From an uncultured Prevotella sp. (lineage in GTDB: Bacteria > Bacteroidota > Bacteroidia > Bacteroidales > Bacteroidaceae): 42,046 bases of DNA. The stretch lies in NCBI GenBank assembly GCA_946405145.1, contig CAMJGE010000017.1:1-42046 (forward strand). Reading direction: 5' to 3'. The translations under genes were made by a program, and so were the position numbers. Below, piece after piece: positions 1 to 8,550 of this stretch; the first letter of the stretch is position 1, and every line of letters starts with the position of its first letter. The notes beneath the pieces were generated by a model. That model did no database searches and had not been told where the DNA came from. It worked only from the letters and a program-made list of their open reading frames with translations.

Positions 1-16
1 TAAGAATTCGATTCAT
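1..16 (-). CDS. 5' end of a second SusC-like TonB-dependent transporter (partial)
   Basis: Only the first five codons (M-N-R-I-L) are inside the window; the gene runs off the left edge. The five codons and the upstream leader match the start of the complete SusC gene at 8500, which begins with the same residues. The identification rests on that match alone. If correct, a second SusC/SusD operon is transcribed leftward from here. Confidence 0.6.
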
Positions 17-66
17 ACTTTAATGAGGTTTAATTGTTCATACTTAAGTATTAACAGGAACTTGTA
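1..66 (-). repeat. SusC start and leader, copy A
   Basis: Positions 1-55 are identical to 8485-8539, and the match continues with few differences to about 66. It covers the first codons of a SusC-like gene and about 50 bp of 5' leader. The leader holds a 12-bp perfect palindrome, ATACTTAAGTAT, at 40-51. Identity of noncoding leader next to a start codon suggests recent duplication or a conserved regulatory or translational leader. Confidence 0.8.
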
Positions 67-398
67 AATAATTAAGAATACCTCAAACAACCTCTAAGAA
101 TTACAAAAGCCTAGTATTCATGGTTATAACATATCAGATAATGAAGGAGACATTGTCAGATATTAAGAACTGGCAAAATCGCATTTTACTGATTTTAAAG
201 CGATATATGGTCCCCCAAAAATCTCTTTTATATCCATGACAGGTAGTACGTTTCAAAAATAATAAATCATGACAGGATAAGGTCGATATGGGAAAATGAC
301 AATAAACAAGAGAGTCGTGTAGTTAACACAACTATCTTAAAAAAATTTTCTTTACAACTCAAATAGCCTTTATGAAACAAGTGCTGCAGTTGATTTAT
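17..398. other. Noncoding leader and intergenic region upstream of the left SusC-like gene
   Basis: No convincing ORF is visible. The first 50 bp are the shared SusC leader. A leftward TATTTTTG -7-like box (complement of 254-261) has no matching -33 box. The rest is AT-rich, and I recognise nothing else in it. Confidence 0.5.
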
Positions 399-563
399 TT
401 ATAAAAACCTTCTCTTAAACCATAGCGCAAAGACAGGATCGGTCACATAAAGCTGACGCAATTCGGAATAAACTAGATCGCGTTCGATAAGAGCATCACG
501 AAGACGCACTATGTTGGACGGACTACCCAAATCAAACAAAGAACGGACGCGCTTTTCGTTGAA
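399..563 (-). pseudogene. C-terminal remnant of an AAA+ ATPase (ATPase_2/PF01637-like)
   Basis: About 54 codons resemble the extreme C terminus of Bacteroidetes AAA+ ATPases: a winged-helix-like stretch with GSPSNIVRLRDALIERDLVY followed by DPVFALWFKRRF before the stop. The open frame continues upstream to 629, but that part reads through a repeated hairpin (598-630) and looks noncoding. No Walker motifs remain, so this is a decayed fragment rather than a small gene. The family assignment comes from remembered pattern only. Confidence 0.6.
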
Positions 564-597
564 GCCAGAATGAATCCTCAATAAGTGCTTTAAGCAC

Positions 598-630
598 AAA
601 AAAAGGTGCCGAGCCTCGCGACTCAGCACT
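598..630 (-). terminator. Hairpin repeat, second copy of the SusD terminator
   Basis: Positions 599-629 are identical to 3228-3258. Read leftward it forms an 8-bp stem (GTGCTGAG with CTCGGCAC, one G-U pair) followed by seven T. No leftward gene directly precedes it; the neighbouring ATPase runs rightward. It therefore looks like a displaced or duplicated terminator and marks the left border of the ATPase-Fic segment. Confidence 0.6.
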
Positions 631-647
631 CTTTATTGGGGTCTTCA

Positions 648-738
648 ATTCGGAATTTATTGTAATTTTACAGAAAAATCGGAATAAAACTTTGTTGTAT
701 TCGGAATTTATTGTAAATTTGCAGAAAAATCGGAATAA
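648..738 (+). repeat. Tandem repeat around the ATPase promoter
   Basis: Two copies of a unit of about 40 bp start at 648 and 699 (period 51) and differ at only a few positions. Each begins ATTCGGAATTTATTGTAA and ends AAAAATCGGAATAA, so the heptamer TCGGAAT occurs four times, at 650, 679, 701 and 730 (spacings 29, 22, 29). The array spans the -33 region to the start codon, a layout expected for autoregulatory operators. Confidence 0.8.
691..722 (+). promoter_or_regulatory. Bacteroidetes-type promoter of the ATPase gene
   Basis: TTTG at 691-694, a 19-bp spacer and TAAATTTG at 714-721 match the Bacteroidetes consensus TTTG-N19-TAnnTTTG exactly. Transcription should start near 728, about 12 nt before the ATG at 740. 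This rules out the longer frame beginning at 692. The earlier repeat copy has a decayed version of the -7 box. Confidence 0.8.
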
Positions 739-739
739 C

Positions 740-1993
740 ATGGCTCAATACATTCAACGCGAGACTTATCTCCAACAGCTCATCGACAGGATGGATAATG
801 GAGAAATAAAGATTGTCACTGGTCCCAGACGATCAGGTAAATCATGGCTTTTGAATAGGATTTTCAAAGATTACCTTCTATCAAAAGGAGTACCAGAAGA
901 GAATATTATCATCGTCTCATTTGATATGGATGATGAGGAAAATGGTGACCTGACTGATCGTAAGACACTGAAATCCTACCTATATAGCCGTATCGCATCA
1001 GAACATTTGCCATATTATGTCATTCTCGACGAGATTCAGGAGGTAGATGGTTTTGAGAAGTTGGTAAATGGCCTTAACGCAAAAGATAACATTGATGTTT
1101 ATATTACCGGCAGCAATTCTCATTTTCTGTCATCCGATATAAACACCATATTTCGCGGACGCGGTGATGAGATAAGGGTTTATCCTTTATCATTCAGGGA
1201 ATTTTGCACTGACCGCAATGAGCCTGATAGTGAACTCTGGAAAGAGTACTATACATACGGTGGTATGCCAGGGCTTTTGAAACAGCATACACCTGAACAA
1301 AAGGTAGCCTATCTGCAGCGTCTATGGAATAAAACCTATCTTGACGATGTTATAGAGCGCCATCATGTAAAGAACCGTGAGGCTTTGTCGGCTCTTGCTG
1401 ATGCTCTTTGTTCGTCTGTGGGTTCATTGACTAATCCCAATCGAGTCAGCAACATTTTGAAGAGTATTCAGAAAGTAAAAATCGATCCTGATACTGTAGC
1501 CAGGTATATCGGTTATCTTGAGGAGGCTTTTCTTTTTGAAGGTGCATCACGGTTTAACATCAAGGGGAACAAATACTACGAAAGCATTAAGAAATATTAT
1601 GTGGCCGATGTTGGCCTTAGAAATGCCAAACTCAATTTCCGGCAACAGGAAGTTACACATATCATGGAGAATGTGATCTATAACGAGCTTCGTATGCGCG
1701 GATTTACTGTGGATGTGGGGGTGATTGAAACGCGCGAGATGAGAAATGGAAAGATGGAGTATATTCAATACGAGGTAGATTTCATTGCAAACAATGGCAC
1801 TGATAAGTATTACATCCAATCGGCTTTTGCCCTGGATTCTGAAGAAAAGAAGCAACAGGAGTTGAAATCTCTCCTAAAGATTGATGATAGTTTTAGAAAG
1901 ATAGTTATTGTAGGAAACGATATTGCAGAATACACTGATGATAAAGGAATCCGCTACATTGGCCTCTTCCAGTTCCTAAAACAGAAGATATGA
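740..1993 (+). CDS. ATP-binding protein, AAA_14/DUF4143 family
   Basis: This 417-residue protein has a Walker A motif (GPRRSGKS, residues 28-35), a Walker B motif (YVILDEIQ, 93-100), and a C-terminal half of DUF4143 type ending in a nuclease-like fold region (YEVDFIAN, then a QSAFAL stretch). Such ATPases are common in Bacteroidales; their function is not established. The ATG at 740 is preferred because the promoter overlaps the upstream ATG at 692. The gene stands alone, converges on the Fic gene, and has tandem repeats around its promoter. A paralogous type of ATPase lies at 19475-20662. Family assignment is confident, cellular role unknown. Confidence 0.85.
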   Translation: MAQYIQRETYLQQLIDRMDNGEIKIVTGPRRSGKSWLLNRIFKDYLLSKGVPEENIIIVSFDMDDEENGDLTDRKTLKSYLYSRIASEHLPYYVILDEIQEVDGFEKLVNGLNAKDNIDVYITGSNSHFLSSDINTIFRGRGDEIRVYPLSFREFCTDRNEPDSELWKEYYTYGGMPGLLKQHTPEQKVAYLQRLWNKTYLDDVIERHHVKNREALSALADALCSSVGSLTNPNRVSNILKSIQKVKIDPDTVARYIGYLEEAFLFEGASRFNIKGNKYYESIKKYYVADVGLRNAKLNFRQQEVTHIMENVIYNELRMRGFTVDVGVIETREMRNGKMEYIQYEVDFIANNGTDKYYIQSAFALDSEEKKQQELKSLLKIDDSFRKIVIVGNDIAEYTDDKGIRYIGLFQFLKQKI

Positions 1994-2040
1994 TTAATTA
2001 GCAACTCTATCGCACGTTGAAGGGCCTGCGGATAGAATTG

Positions 2041-3075
2041 CTAAAAATACTCTTTTACCGCGAACTCAAACTGGTCTATGAATATCTGTTTAAAGGCATA
2101 CAGATTATTTTGCTCGTAGAAGATAAGCATAGCTTTTTTATAGTCAATAGAATCTACGGATCGAAAACTCAACGGGCAATAGCCATTGGCTATCAGTATA
2201 GCATTGCTGGTGATTCGGGCAGTTCGCTTGTTGCCATCAGAGAACGCCTGGATATATGACAGAAGCACAAGTGTCAGCAATGCCTTTTCGAAGATGTTTT
2301 CCTTGCCGTTTATCAAGTTACAAGTATCATGCATGGCTTCACGAATCTGGAACTCATTATCCAATGGATGGTAGTTGGTGCCTGTGATTCCTACACGACG
2401 ATGGCGTATGCCTCTATCTACTGACAGTTCCTTTGTCAGCAACTGATGGATGTCCTCGATATGGCTGACCGTCAGGGTCTGCAAATAATCGGGATTGTCA
2501 AGAATGAACCGTAAGGCATCCTTGTGATTAAGCAGCATAACGGCTTCTTCCTTGGTCTTGCCATCGGCAGTCTTACTCTCCCGAAGCAGGCGTTCAGTTT
2601 CTAACAGAGAATAGGTGTTGCCCTCTATTTGGGACGATTTCCAACTGAGGTCAATGCCCAAACGTTCCATCTCCTTGCGGTATTCGTTCTCGGTCATCTC
2701 GTTCACATGCTGACGGAACTCTGCTTGTAACTCTTGGAGACGTGCATCCTCTTCAGCTGTAAAAAGACTGACGGCAGGCAGTTGTTCTCGAATCAACTCA
2801 AAGTTAAAGGATGTTTGCACTTGACGCTCATCTAAATCAAGTGCAAAATAAGTATCCAGATTGAGTGGCATCAGCAGATGAGCCTGAGCCGATAGTCTAT
2901 AACGAGTGGCACGAGCTTTACCCTCAACGATAACATCACCTTGCTGGACACCTGCTGCAATAAGGCGCTTCAAAGTGGCATCGCTACCATTGAAAGCGAT
3001 TCCTTTTGCTATTTCATCGCGTGAAGACAGTGGATGATAATGCAGAAATTGTAGAATCTCTCTTGATATATCCAT
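2041..3075 (-). CDS. Fic family protein with degenerate active-site motif
   Basis: Residue numbers count from a GTG one codon upstream (3078); the ATG at 3075 gives 344 residues. Residues 1-65 look like a winged helix, an N-terminal domain shared by many Fic proteins. SSQIEGN at 148-154 fits the class II inhibitory motif [ST]xxxE[GN]. The Fic core at 277-285 reads QAFSDGNKR where the canonical motif is HxFx[DE]GNxR, so the catalytic His is Gln (codon complement of 2248-2250). Fic enzymes transfer AMP or similar groups to hydroxyl side chains, and the His is normally the base, so this copy may be inactive or altered. It has its own promoter with an inverted repeat upstream and converges on the ATPase gene. 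Confidence 0.85.
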   Translation of the reverse strand: MDISREILQFLHYHPLSSRDEIAKGIAFNGSDATLKRLIAAGVQQGDVIVEGKARATRYRLSAQAHLLMPLNLDTYFALDLDERQVQTSFNFELIREQLPAVSLFTAEEDARLQELQAEFRQHVNEMTENEYRKEMERLGIDLSWKSSQIEGNTYSLLETERLLRESKTADGKTKEEAVMLLNHKDALRFILDNPDYLQTLTVSHIEDIHQLLTKELSVDRGIRHRRVGITGTNYHPLDNEFQIREAMHDTCNLINGKENIFEKALLTLVLLSYIQAFSDGNKRTARITSNAILIANGYCPLSFRSVDSIDYKKAMLIFYEQNNLYAFKQIFIDQFEFAVKEYF

Positions 3076-3096
3076 CACTCAGAACTTAGAATCGGT

Positions 3097-3105
3097 GCAA
3101 ATATA
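3097..3105 (-). promoter_or_regulatory. -7 box of the fic gene
   Basis: The complement reads TATATTTGC, matching TAnnTTTGC, about 20 bp upstream of the start codon. No good -33 box is visible; that region is occupied by one arm of an inverted repeat. Confidence 0.55.
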
Positions 3106-3122
3106 ACGATTATTCTTCATTT

Positions 3123-3175
3123 ATCGGCTCATTTCATACTTAAAAATGCATAAATCACACAAATTATGAGCCGAT
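3123..3175. promoter_or_regulatory. Inverted repeat upstream of fic, possible operator
   Basis: ATCGGCTCAT (3123-3132) and ATGAGCCGAT (3166-3175) are perfect 10-bp inverted arms 33 bp apart. The proximal arm lies where the -33 element of the fic promoter should be. Because the Fic protein has a winged-helix-like N terminus, autoregulation is plausible but inferred. Confidence 0.5.
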
Positions 3176-3227
3176 TCACCCCGAAAACATAGCAAATAAC
3201 TCATCCTTGGTTTTCTATTTTTGCATC

Positions 3228-3259
3228 AAAAAAGGTGCCGAGCCTCGCGACTCAGCACC
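3228..3259 (-). terminator. Intrinsic terminator of the susC-susD operon
   Basis: Read leftward: GGTGCTGAG, an 8-nt loop, CTCGGCACC, then six T. The 9-bp stem has one G-U pair. It lies 44 bp after the susD stop codon. A 31-bp identical copy is found at 599-629. Confidence 0.8.
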
Positions 3260-3303
3260 TCCACTCATGGAAACCAAAGCTTTGGTTTTAAAAGAACTTG
3301 TTA

Positions 3304-5235
3304 TTACTTACCAACGTATGCATCGTTCTGGTCACAGAGTTTGTTTCTCAGCAACTCATCAGATGGGATAGGCATATCCATCTTGCGTTCATCGTATGTG
3401 AATGTACGAGGTGTCCAAGGATAGTTTCTCATTGATTTATAATCACTTGCATGGTTATCAATGGGGTAGTTGTGCTCGATATGGTCGGCCATATAACCAG
3501 ACTTCTGCATATCAGGACGCAGACACCACTCTGAGTTGAACTCCTTACGACGCTCCTCGTTTACAGCTACCTTCCAGACAGGAGAGGTGAAACCCTTCTT
3601 GGCCTTCAGTGAAGTGTAGTACTCCTTAGCATCAGGTACTGCAACCTTTCCTGTGTTCAGAGGAAGTGGATAGGTGGTAAACTGCTTCTCACCGTAGTTA
3701 GTAGCAATTTCATTGTAGTGTACCAAGTATCTAGTAAAGTCGAAGTCGGGTTCCAAATTACCGAATGCACGGTCACGCAGCTCATTAATTAATCCCCATG
3801 CCTCAGCATTGTCTTCACCCTGGGTCTCAAACAGACATTCAGCAAGGTCGAGCATCACGTTTGGCAGACGCTTCCAATAAATAGATATTGGAGCCCAAGG
3901 ACCATAACCCCAAGAGTTTCCACTAGCTCTTGCTGTACGCCATAACTTAGTGGTCCAGATTGAAGGAGCGGGCTCACCATTCGCTAAGCAGTGATATTGT
4001 GGTGACTGAGCAAGAGGCGACATTTTTCCATCTGGGTTGTATTTACCCAGTTTCTCCTGAAGATAAGGATTATAGCCATAGTTGGGTGCTGTTGTGTCCA
4101 CGATCTTCCAAGGGTCTTCGATTTCCTTGATACGCCCCTCAGTCTTATTACCATCGTCATCTAACATCTCGCCGTATTCCCAGCATTTTACAAGACCAGT
4201 TGCACATGAAGCATCACGGCGCTTGTCGCCCTTCTCATAGCAAGAGTACCATTCCCAAGACAGGAATTCTGTTCCCCAGCCACCGTTTTCTGTACATCCA
4301 ACAAACCACTTCAGCATCATGAAGGCTGTACGGTTTTGATATTGGTTCCAGTCATCACCCTGGTCTAATACCTCAGCCCAAATACACTCAGGATTCCATG
4401 CACCAGCGGGATCCCAGTTGGCAGCGAAGCAAGGATTCAGTTTATACGGACCTTCATTCAGAATTTGTCGGTAAACAGTAATAGCCTTGTTAAGCATTTC
4501 AGACTTAGTCTCGGGGCAACGGTAAGCCTTCCACATGTAGGCATCACCAAGGAATGCTAATGCCATACCCTTGGTAGCACGACCATACTGTCCGTCCATG
4601 GGCTTCCAGTCAAGTAGTTTAGCTGCATTCTCCAAGTCCTCGATGATGAAGTCCCACATCTCTGCGTAGTCCTTTGCACGCTCCTTTTCAGGGTTGGTTG
4701 TGTATGTTTCACCCGTACGCAGCATGGGCACACGTCCGAAAGTCTGAGCCAACCATGTGTAGAAGAATGCACGGCAGGCACGAGCCTCACCTTCCAACGT
4801 ACTCTTTACACTCGGAGTCAAGTTCTCAGCTTTCTCCAAACCCTCTAGGAAAGTATTACAACGTGACAGACCATGATAGGCATGGTTCCAGCCCTTATTC
4901 AACTCAGCGTTGTCAGCTGTCCACGACTGTGTCAGGAAGTCTTTGTCCCAACCAGTAGCCTGGGTATCCATTGTGGGGTGGCAACCTGTGAACAGATTCG
5001 GCTTCAGACCCCATTCTCCATCGGTATTCTGTCCACCATCTTCATTATTGTTAGGCAGCATCATATCGTAGATACCCGTCATACCCTTCTTGGCATTCTC
5101 GTCATTCTCGAACATAGCGTCCCCTGCGACCAATGTGTATTGGGGTACATCCAAGAACTTTTCATTGTTACATGATGTCAAAGCACCGAGGCTTAAGAGA
5201 CCAGCAACGATAAATATCTTATTCATTTTTTCCAT
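3304..5235 (-). CDS. SusD/RagB family outer-membrane lipoprotein
   Basis: This 643-residue protein has a lipoprotein signal peptide ending in the lipobox LTSC (Cys about residue 22) and a SusD-like N terminus (EKFLDVPQYT, then GDAMFENDENAKKGMTGIYD). The C-terminal region contains YPLP and NEERRKEF, typical of the family. SusD proteins are cell-surface lids on SusC transporters that help bind glycans or peptides. It starts 22 bp after the susC stop and is followed by a terminator, so the operon is only susC-susD. No glycosidase or sensor gene accompanies it, so the substrate cannot be inferred. The start could also be the ATG three codons downstream. Confidence 0.95.
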   Translation of the reverse strand: MEKMNKIFIVAGLLSLGALTSCNNEKFLDVPQYTLVAGDAMFENDENAKKGMTGIYDMMLPNNNEDGGQNTDGEWGLKPNLFTGCHPTMDTQATGWDKDFLTQSWTADNAELNKGWNHAYHGLSRCNTFLEGLEKAENLTPSVKSTLEGEARACRAFFYTWLAQTFGRVPMLRTGETYTTNPEKERAKDYAEMWDFIIEDLENAAKLLDWKPMDGQYGRATKGMALAFLGDAYMWKAYRCPETKSEMLNKAITVYRQILNEGPYKLNPCFAANWDPAGAWNPECIWAEVLDQGDDWNQYQNRTAFMMLKWFVGCTENGGWGTEFLSWEWYSCYEKGDKRRDASCATGLVKCWEYGEMLDDDGNKTEGRIKEIEDPWKIVDTTAPNYGYNPYLQEKLGKYNPDGKMSPLAQSPQYHCLANGEPAPSIWTTKLWRTARASGNSWGYGPWAPISIYWKRLPNVMLDLAECLFETQGEDNAEAWGLINELRDRAFGNLEPDFDFTRYLVHYNEIATNYGEKQFTTYPLPLNTGKVAVPDAKEYYTSLKAKKGFTSPVWKVAVNEERRKEFNSEWCLRPDMQKSGYMADHIEHNYPIDNHASDYKSMRNYPWTPRTFTYDERKMDMPIPSDELLRNKLCDQNDAYVGK

Positions 5236-5257
5236 AATTGCTTTACTATTTTAATGT

Positions 5258-8200
5258 TTAGAATGTTACATTCAGACCCATCATGAAGGTACGAGGCATC
5301 GGGTAACGACCGGTGTCAAGACCTGTGCAGAGCACACTACCCTGACCAACTTCAGGATCACCATACTTAGCATAGCCAGAGATTAATGCCAGATTCTGGA
5401 CAGAGACATAGACGCGTGCACGCTCGATTGTAAGCTTCTGTGAGAATGACTTCGGCAGTGTGTAGCCAACCTGGATGTTAGAGATACGGAGGAAGTCACC
5501 ATTCTTCACCCACTTGTCGCTGACACGCATATTGTAGTTCTCATCGATAATTGAAAGACGTGAGAGAGTACCTCCTGGGTTCTGCGGGCTCCAGATATCA
5601 TCATAGCTATCCTGCAGAATTGCGGGGAATGTCTGGTCATCAGAGCAGAAGACATTGCTCAAACGCATGGCTGAGTAAGAGAGGATCTTCTGACCTAAGA
5701 CGCCGTACATATACAAACTGAAATCCCAGTCCTTATAGGTGGCATTCAGGTTCAGACCGTAGTTGAACTTCGGGAAACCGTCACCCAGGATGGTCATATC
5801 CTGTTCGTTGATTACGCCATTGCCGTCCAAATCTCTGAACTTATAGTCACCAGCTTTTGCCTTTGGTTGCAGACCAGAGTCACGAGCTGCTGCAGCCTCT
5901 GCTTCTGTCTGGAAGATGCCCTCTACCTGCCATCCGTAGAATGAACCGATAGACTCGCCTTCCATACTCATAGAGTGGTTACCCCAGTGGAAACCTGCTG
6001 CTGCTCCTACAGCACCTACGTTAGAACCGTCATTAGTAGAACCGTCGTTGGTATATGGCAGCGGAGCACCCATCTTCTTCACCTTGTTCTTCAGGGTTGA
6101 ACCGTTCAGCGTAGCACCGATAGTCCAGTCCTTGTTGAGACGCTTGTTATAAGTTACGTTGAACTCAAGACCTCTATTCTCAATCTCACCATAGTTAGTG
6201 TAAACACTTGAATAACCGGTAGAAGGACGTACAGACTGGTTCAGCAGCAGATCCTTCGTGGTACGAATGAAGTAGTCGAGGGTTACGTTCAAGTCACCGT
6301 TCAACAGGCCGAAGTCAAGACCAAAGTTCAACTGCTCGTTGGTCTCCCATTTCAGACCAGTATCAACCAGCGGTGCATAAAGACCAGTATGCTTGAAACG
6401 ATTACCATGCAGACCAGCCTGGGCAGGATCTGAATAGAAATTATAAGAAATACCACTTGAGCTTAAGGCTGCAATGGCGCGGCTAGAGAGGTTACCAGCA
6501 TTACCAGTCTGACCCCAACCTGCACGGAGTTTCAGGTTGCTGATCCACTCCACATTCTTCATGAACGGCTCCTCAGAGATACGCCATGCAATGGCAGCTG
6601 ACGGGAAAGTACCCCAACGGTTAGAAGCTGCGAAATTAGAAGAACCATCACGACGGACAGTACCCGTAATGATATAACGATCCAACAGGTTATAAACCAA
6701 ACGACCATAGTAAGAAATGGTACGTGTTTCAGCGTGGAAATTACCATTACCAGTCTTCAGGTCATCCTGCAAACCAAGAGTGGTATCACGGTTGTCCTTA
6801 GAGACGAAGTCAGTTGCACTAGCACCAACGTAAGAACCCCAAGACTTGCTGACGGAGTTACCGATCATAGCGGTGATGTCATGAATCTCGTTGTTCCACT
6901 TCCAGGTCAGATAGGTCTCAACACCCATGCTGCTGCCTTGATTCTGGTTCAGGTTGAACTGATAGCGGTTCTCACTCAAGATGGGAATTGAAGTCCATAC
7001 ACCGTTTACTAGGTTATAACGCTCTCTTCCACCAGTGAAGGAGTCATAGTCTGATCCCCAATGAGTGTAAGAACCGATAGAGTGGAGGTTGAAGCCATAA
7101 CCGAAGTTGATGTCAGCGAATGCGCTGACAGAAGTGCGGTTGCTGCGGCTCTTACCTGCCTGTTCCATCTGAGAAGCATACATATTAGAAGAGTTCATCG
7201 TGTTTCCTTCCCAACCATCAGCAGTATCCCACATTCCAGAACCGAAAGTTCCATCAGGATTTACCAGGTTGACGTTAACCAAATTTCCAGAAGTCGGGTC
7301 AATATAGTCAAGCGTGGGAGTCATGTAGGCGAGGTCACGATGAGATGACAGGTTACCGTTGTTGTTGAAACCGGCATTTGAGCCATGGGACTCAGAATGA
7401 ACATAGTTCATGTCACCACCAATCTTCAACCACTTGTTTGCCTGTACAGTGACATTTGCGCGGGCTGAAAGACGGTTGTAGTTTGAGTTCACGATCAGAC
7501 CGTCGTTGTTCAGATAGCCTACAGAGAAGCTATATTGTGCCTTCTCGTTACCACCACTGGCAGAAATACCATACTGCTGCTTGATGGCTGCACGTGTCAG
7601 CTCATCCTGCCAGTCGATATAGTTACGCTTACCATCATAAGACTCGTTCCAAACGGGGTTTACGAGCACGTTACCATCGTTGGCGCGAGCCGTACGGATG
7701 ATTCCTGCAAGGGTGTCGAGACCTACAACTTTCAATTTGTAAGGAAGGGTCTGAACACCGAAGTCAGCAGTAACTTGAATATTAACCTTACCCTGTGCAC
7801 CATGCTTGGTGGTGATCATCACTACACCGTTGGCACCAGCGGCACCGTAGATAGCGGTTGCAGAGGCATCCTTTAATACCTCGATACGCTCGATGTCACC
7901 AGGATTCAGGAAACTGGCATCTGTACCAACCTGTACACCATCTACAACGTACAGAGGATCGGCATTACCAGTAATGGTAGCGATACCACGGATACGAACG
8001 GTAGCACGACCGTCAGGAGAACCATCCTGCTGAGTCACGATTACACCAGCAGCAGCACCCTGCAGGGCCTGTGCGATGTTAACTGGAGCGCGTTTCATCA
8101 TGGCCTCACGGTCAACAGTTGCAACAGAACCAGAGATATCGCTCTTCTTCATGGTACCATAACCTACAACCACGATGTCGTTCAGGGTGGTGTTGTCTTC

Positions 8201-8500
8201 CTTCAGGACAACAGTCAGGTCGCTTTGACCGGCAACTCTTACATCCTGAGTTACATAGCCCACATAAGAAATGGTCAGTGTGGCATTGGAGGCAGCCTGA
8301 ACAGAGAACTTACCGTCGAAGTCGGTAATAGAACCTGCATTGGTACCTTTTACTTTCACAGTCGCACCGATGATCGGTTCGCCTGCTTCATCATTCACTG
8401 TTCCCTTTACAACGTTCTGAGCCAGTGCTCCCATAGGGAACAAACAGAGCAGGAACAGAGTTACTAATGGCTTTTGCAGCGATTTAAGAATTCGATTCAT
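5258..8500 (-). CDS. SusC/RagA family TonB-dependent outer-membrane transporter
   Basis: The 1080-residue protein has a signal peptide (cleavage near ALAQ, about residue 28), an N-terminal carboxypeptidase-regulatory-like beta-sandwich (VVKGTVNDEAGEPIIGATVKV), a TonB box region (NDIVVVGYG), a plug domain (PLYVVDGV, DIERIEVLKDASATAIYG, ANGVVMITTK) and a beta-barrel ending in aromatic F (MGLNVTF). Length and motif order are standard for SusC. It imports a substrate captured with SusD, using TonB energy. It is first in a two-gene operon, and its leader is duplicated at the left edge of the window. Confidence 0.97.
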   Translation of the reverse strand: MNRILKSLQKPLVTLFLLCLFPMGALAQNVVKGTVNDEAGEPIIGATVKVKGTNAGSITDFDGKFSVQAASNATLTISYVGYVTQDVRVAGQSDLTVVLKEDNTTLNDIVVVGYGTMKKSDISGSVATVDREAMMKRAPVNIAQALQGAAAGVIVTQQDGSPDGRATVRIRGIATITGNADPLYVVDGVQVGTDASFLNPGDIERIEVLKDASATAIYGAAGANGVVMITTKHGAQGKVNIQVTADFGVQTLPYKLKVVGLDTLAGIIRTARANDGNVLVNPVWNESYDGKRNYIDWQDELTRAAIKQQYGISASGGNEKAQYSFSVGYLNNDGLIVNSNYNRLSARANVTVQANKWLKIGGDMNYVHSESHGSNAGFNNNGNLSSHRDLAYMTPTLDYIDPTSGNLVNVNLVNPDGTFGSGMWDTADGWEGNTMNSSNMYASQMEQAGKSRSNRTSVSAFADINFGYGFNLHSIGSYTHWGSDYDSFTGGRERYNLVNGVWTSIPILSENRYQFNLNQNQGSSMGVETYLTWKWNNEIHDITAMIGNSVSKSWGSYVGASATDFVSKDNRDTTLGLQDDLKTGNGNFHAETRTISYYGRLVYNLLDRYIITGTVRRDGSSNFAASNRWGTFPSAAIAWRISEEPFMKNVEWISNLKLRAGWGQTGNAGNLSSRAIAALSSSGISYNFYSDPAQAGLHGNRFKHTGLYAPLVDTGLKWETNEQLNFGLDFGLLNGDLNVTLDYFIRTTKDLLLNQSVRPSTGYSSVYTNYGEIENRGLEFNVTYNKRLNKDWTIGATLNGSTLKNKVKKMGAPLPYTNDGSTNDGSNVGAVGAAAGFHWGNHSMSMEGESIGSFYGWQVEGIFQTEAEAAAARDSGLQPKAKAGDYKFRDLDGNGVINEQDMTILGDGFPKFNYGLNLNATYKDWDFSLYMYGVLGQKILSYSAMRLSNVFCSDDQTFPAILQDSYDDIWSPQNPGGTLSRLSIIDENYNMRVSDKWVKNGDFLRISNIQVGYTLPKSFSQKLTIERARVYVSVQNLALISGYAKYGDPEVGQGSVLCTGLDTGRYPMPRTFMMGLNVTF

Positions 8501-8550
8501 ACTTTAATGAGGTTTAATTGTTCATACTTAAGTATTAACTGGAACCTGTA
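8485..8550 (-). repeat. SusC start and leader, copy B
   Basis: This is the partner of 1-66, with 55 bp identical. It includes the palindrome ATACTTAAGTAT at 8524-8535, about 25 bp before the start codon. The remaining intergenic stretch to 8796 is AT-rich; a TATATTTTGC on the leftward strand at 8675-8684 resembles a -7 box but is one base too long, so I call no promoter. Confidence 0.8.

Noticed and set aside
399..629. Intact 76-residue small protein
   Set aside because: The N-terminal third reads through a repeated hairpin and the remainder matches only the tail of a larger ATPase, so it is called a remnant.
3216..3224. Rightward TATTTTTGC as a promoter antisense to the Fic-susD gap
   Set aside because: No -33 box at the right distance, no gene downstream on that strand; it runs straight into the susD terminator.
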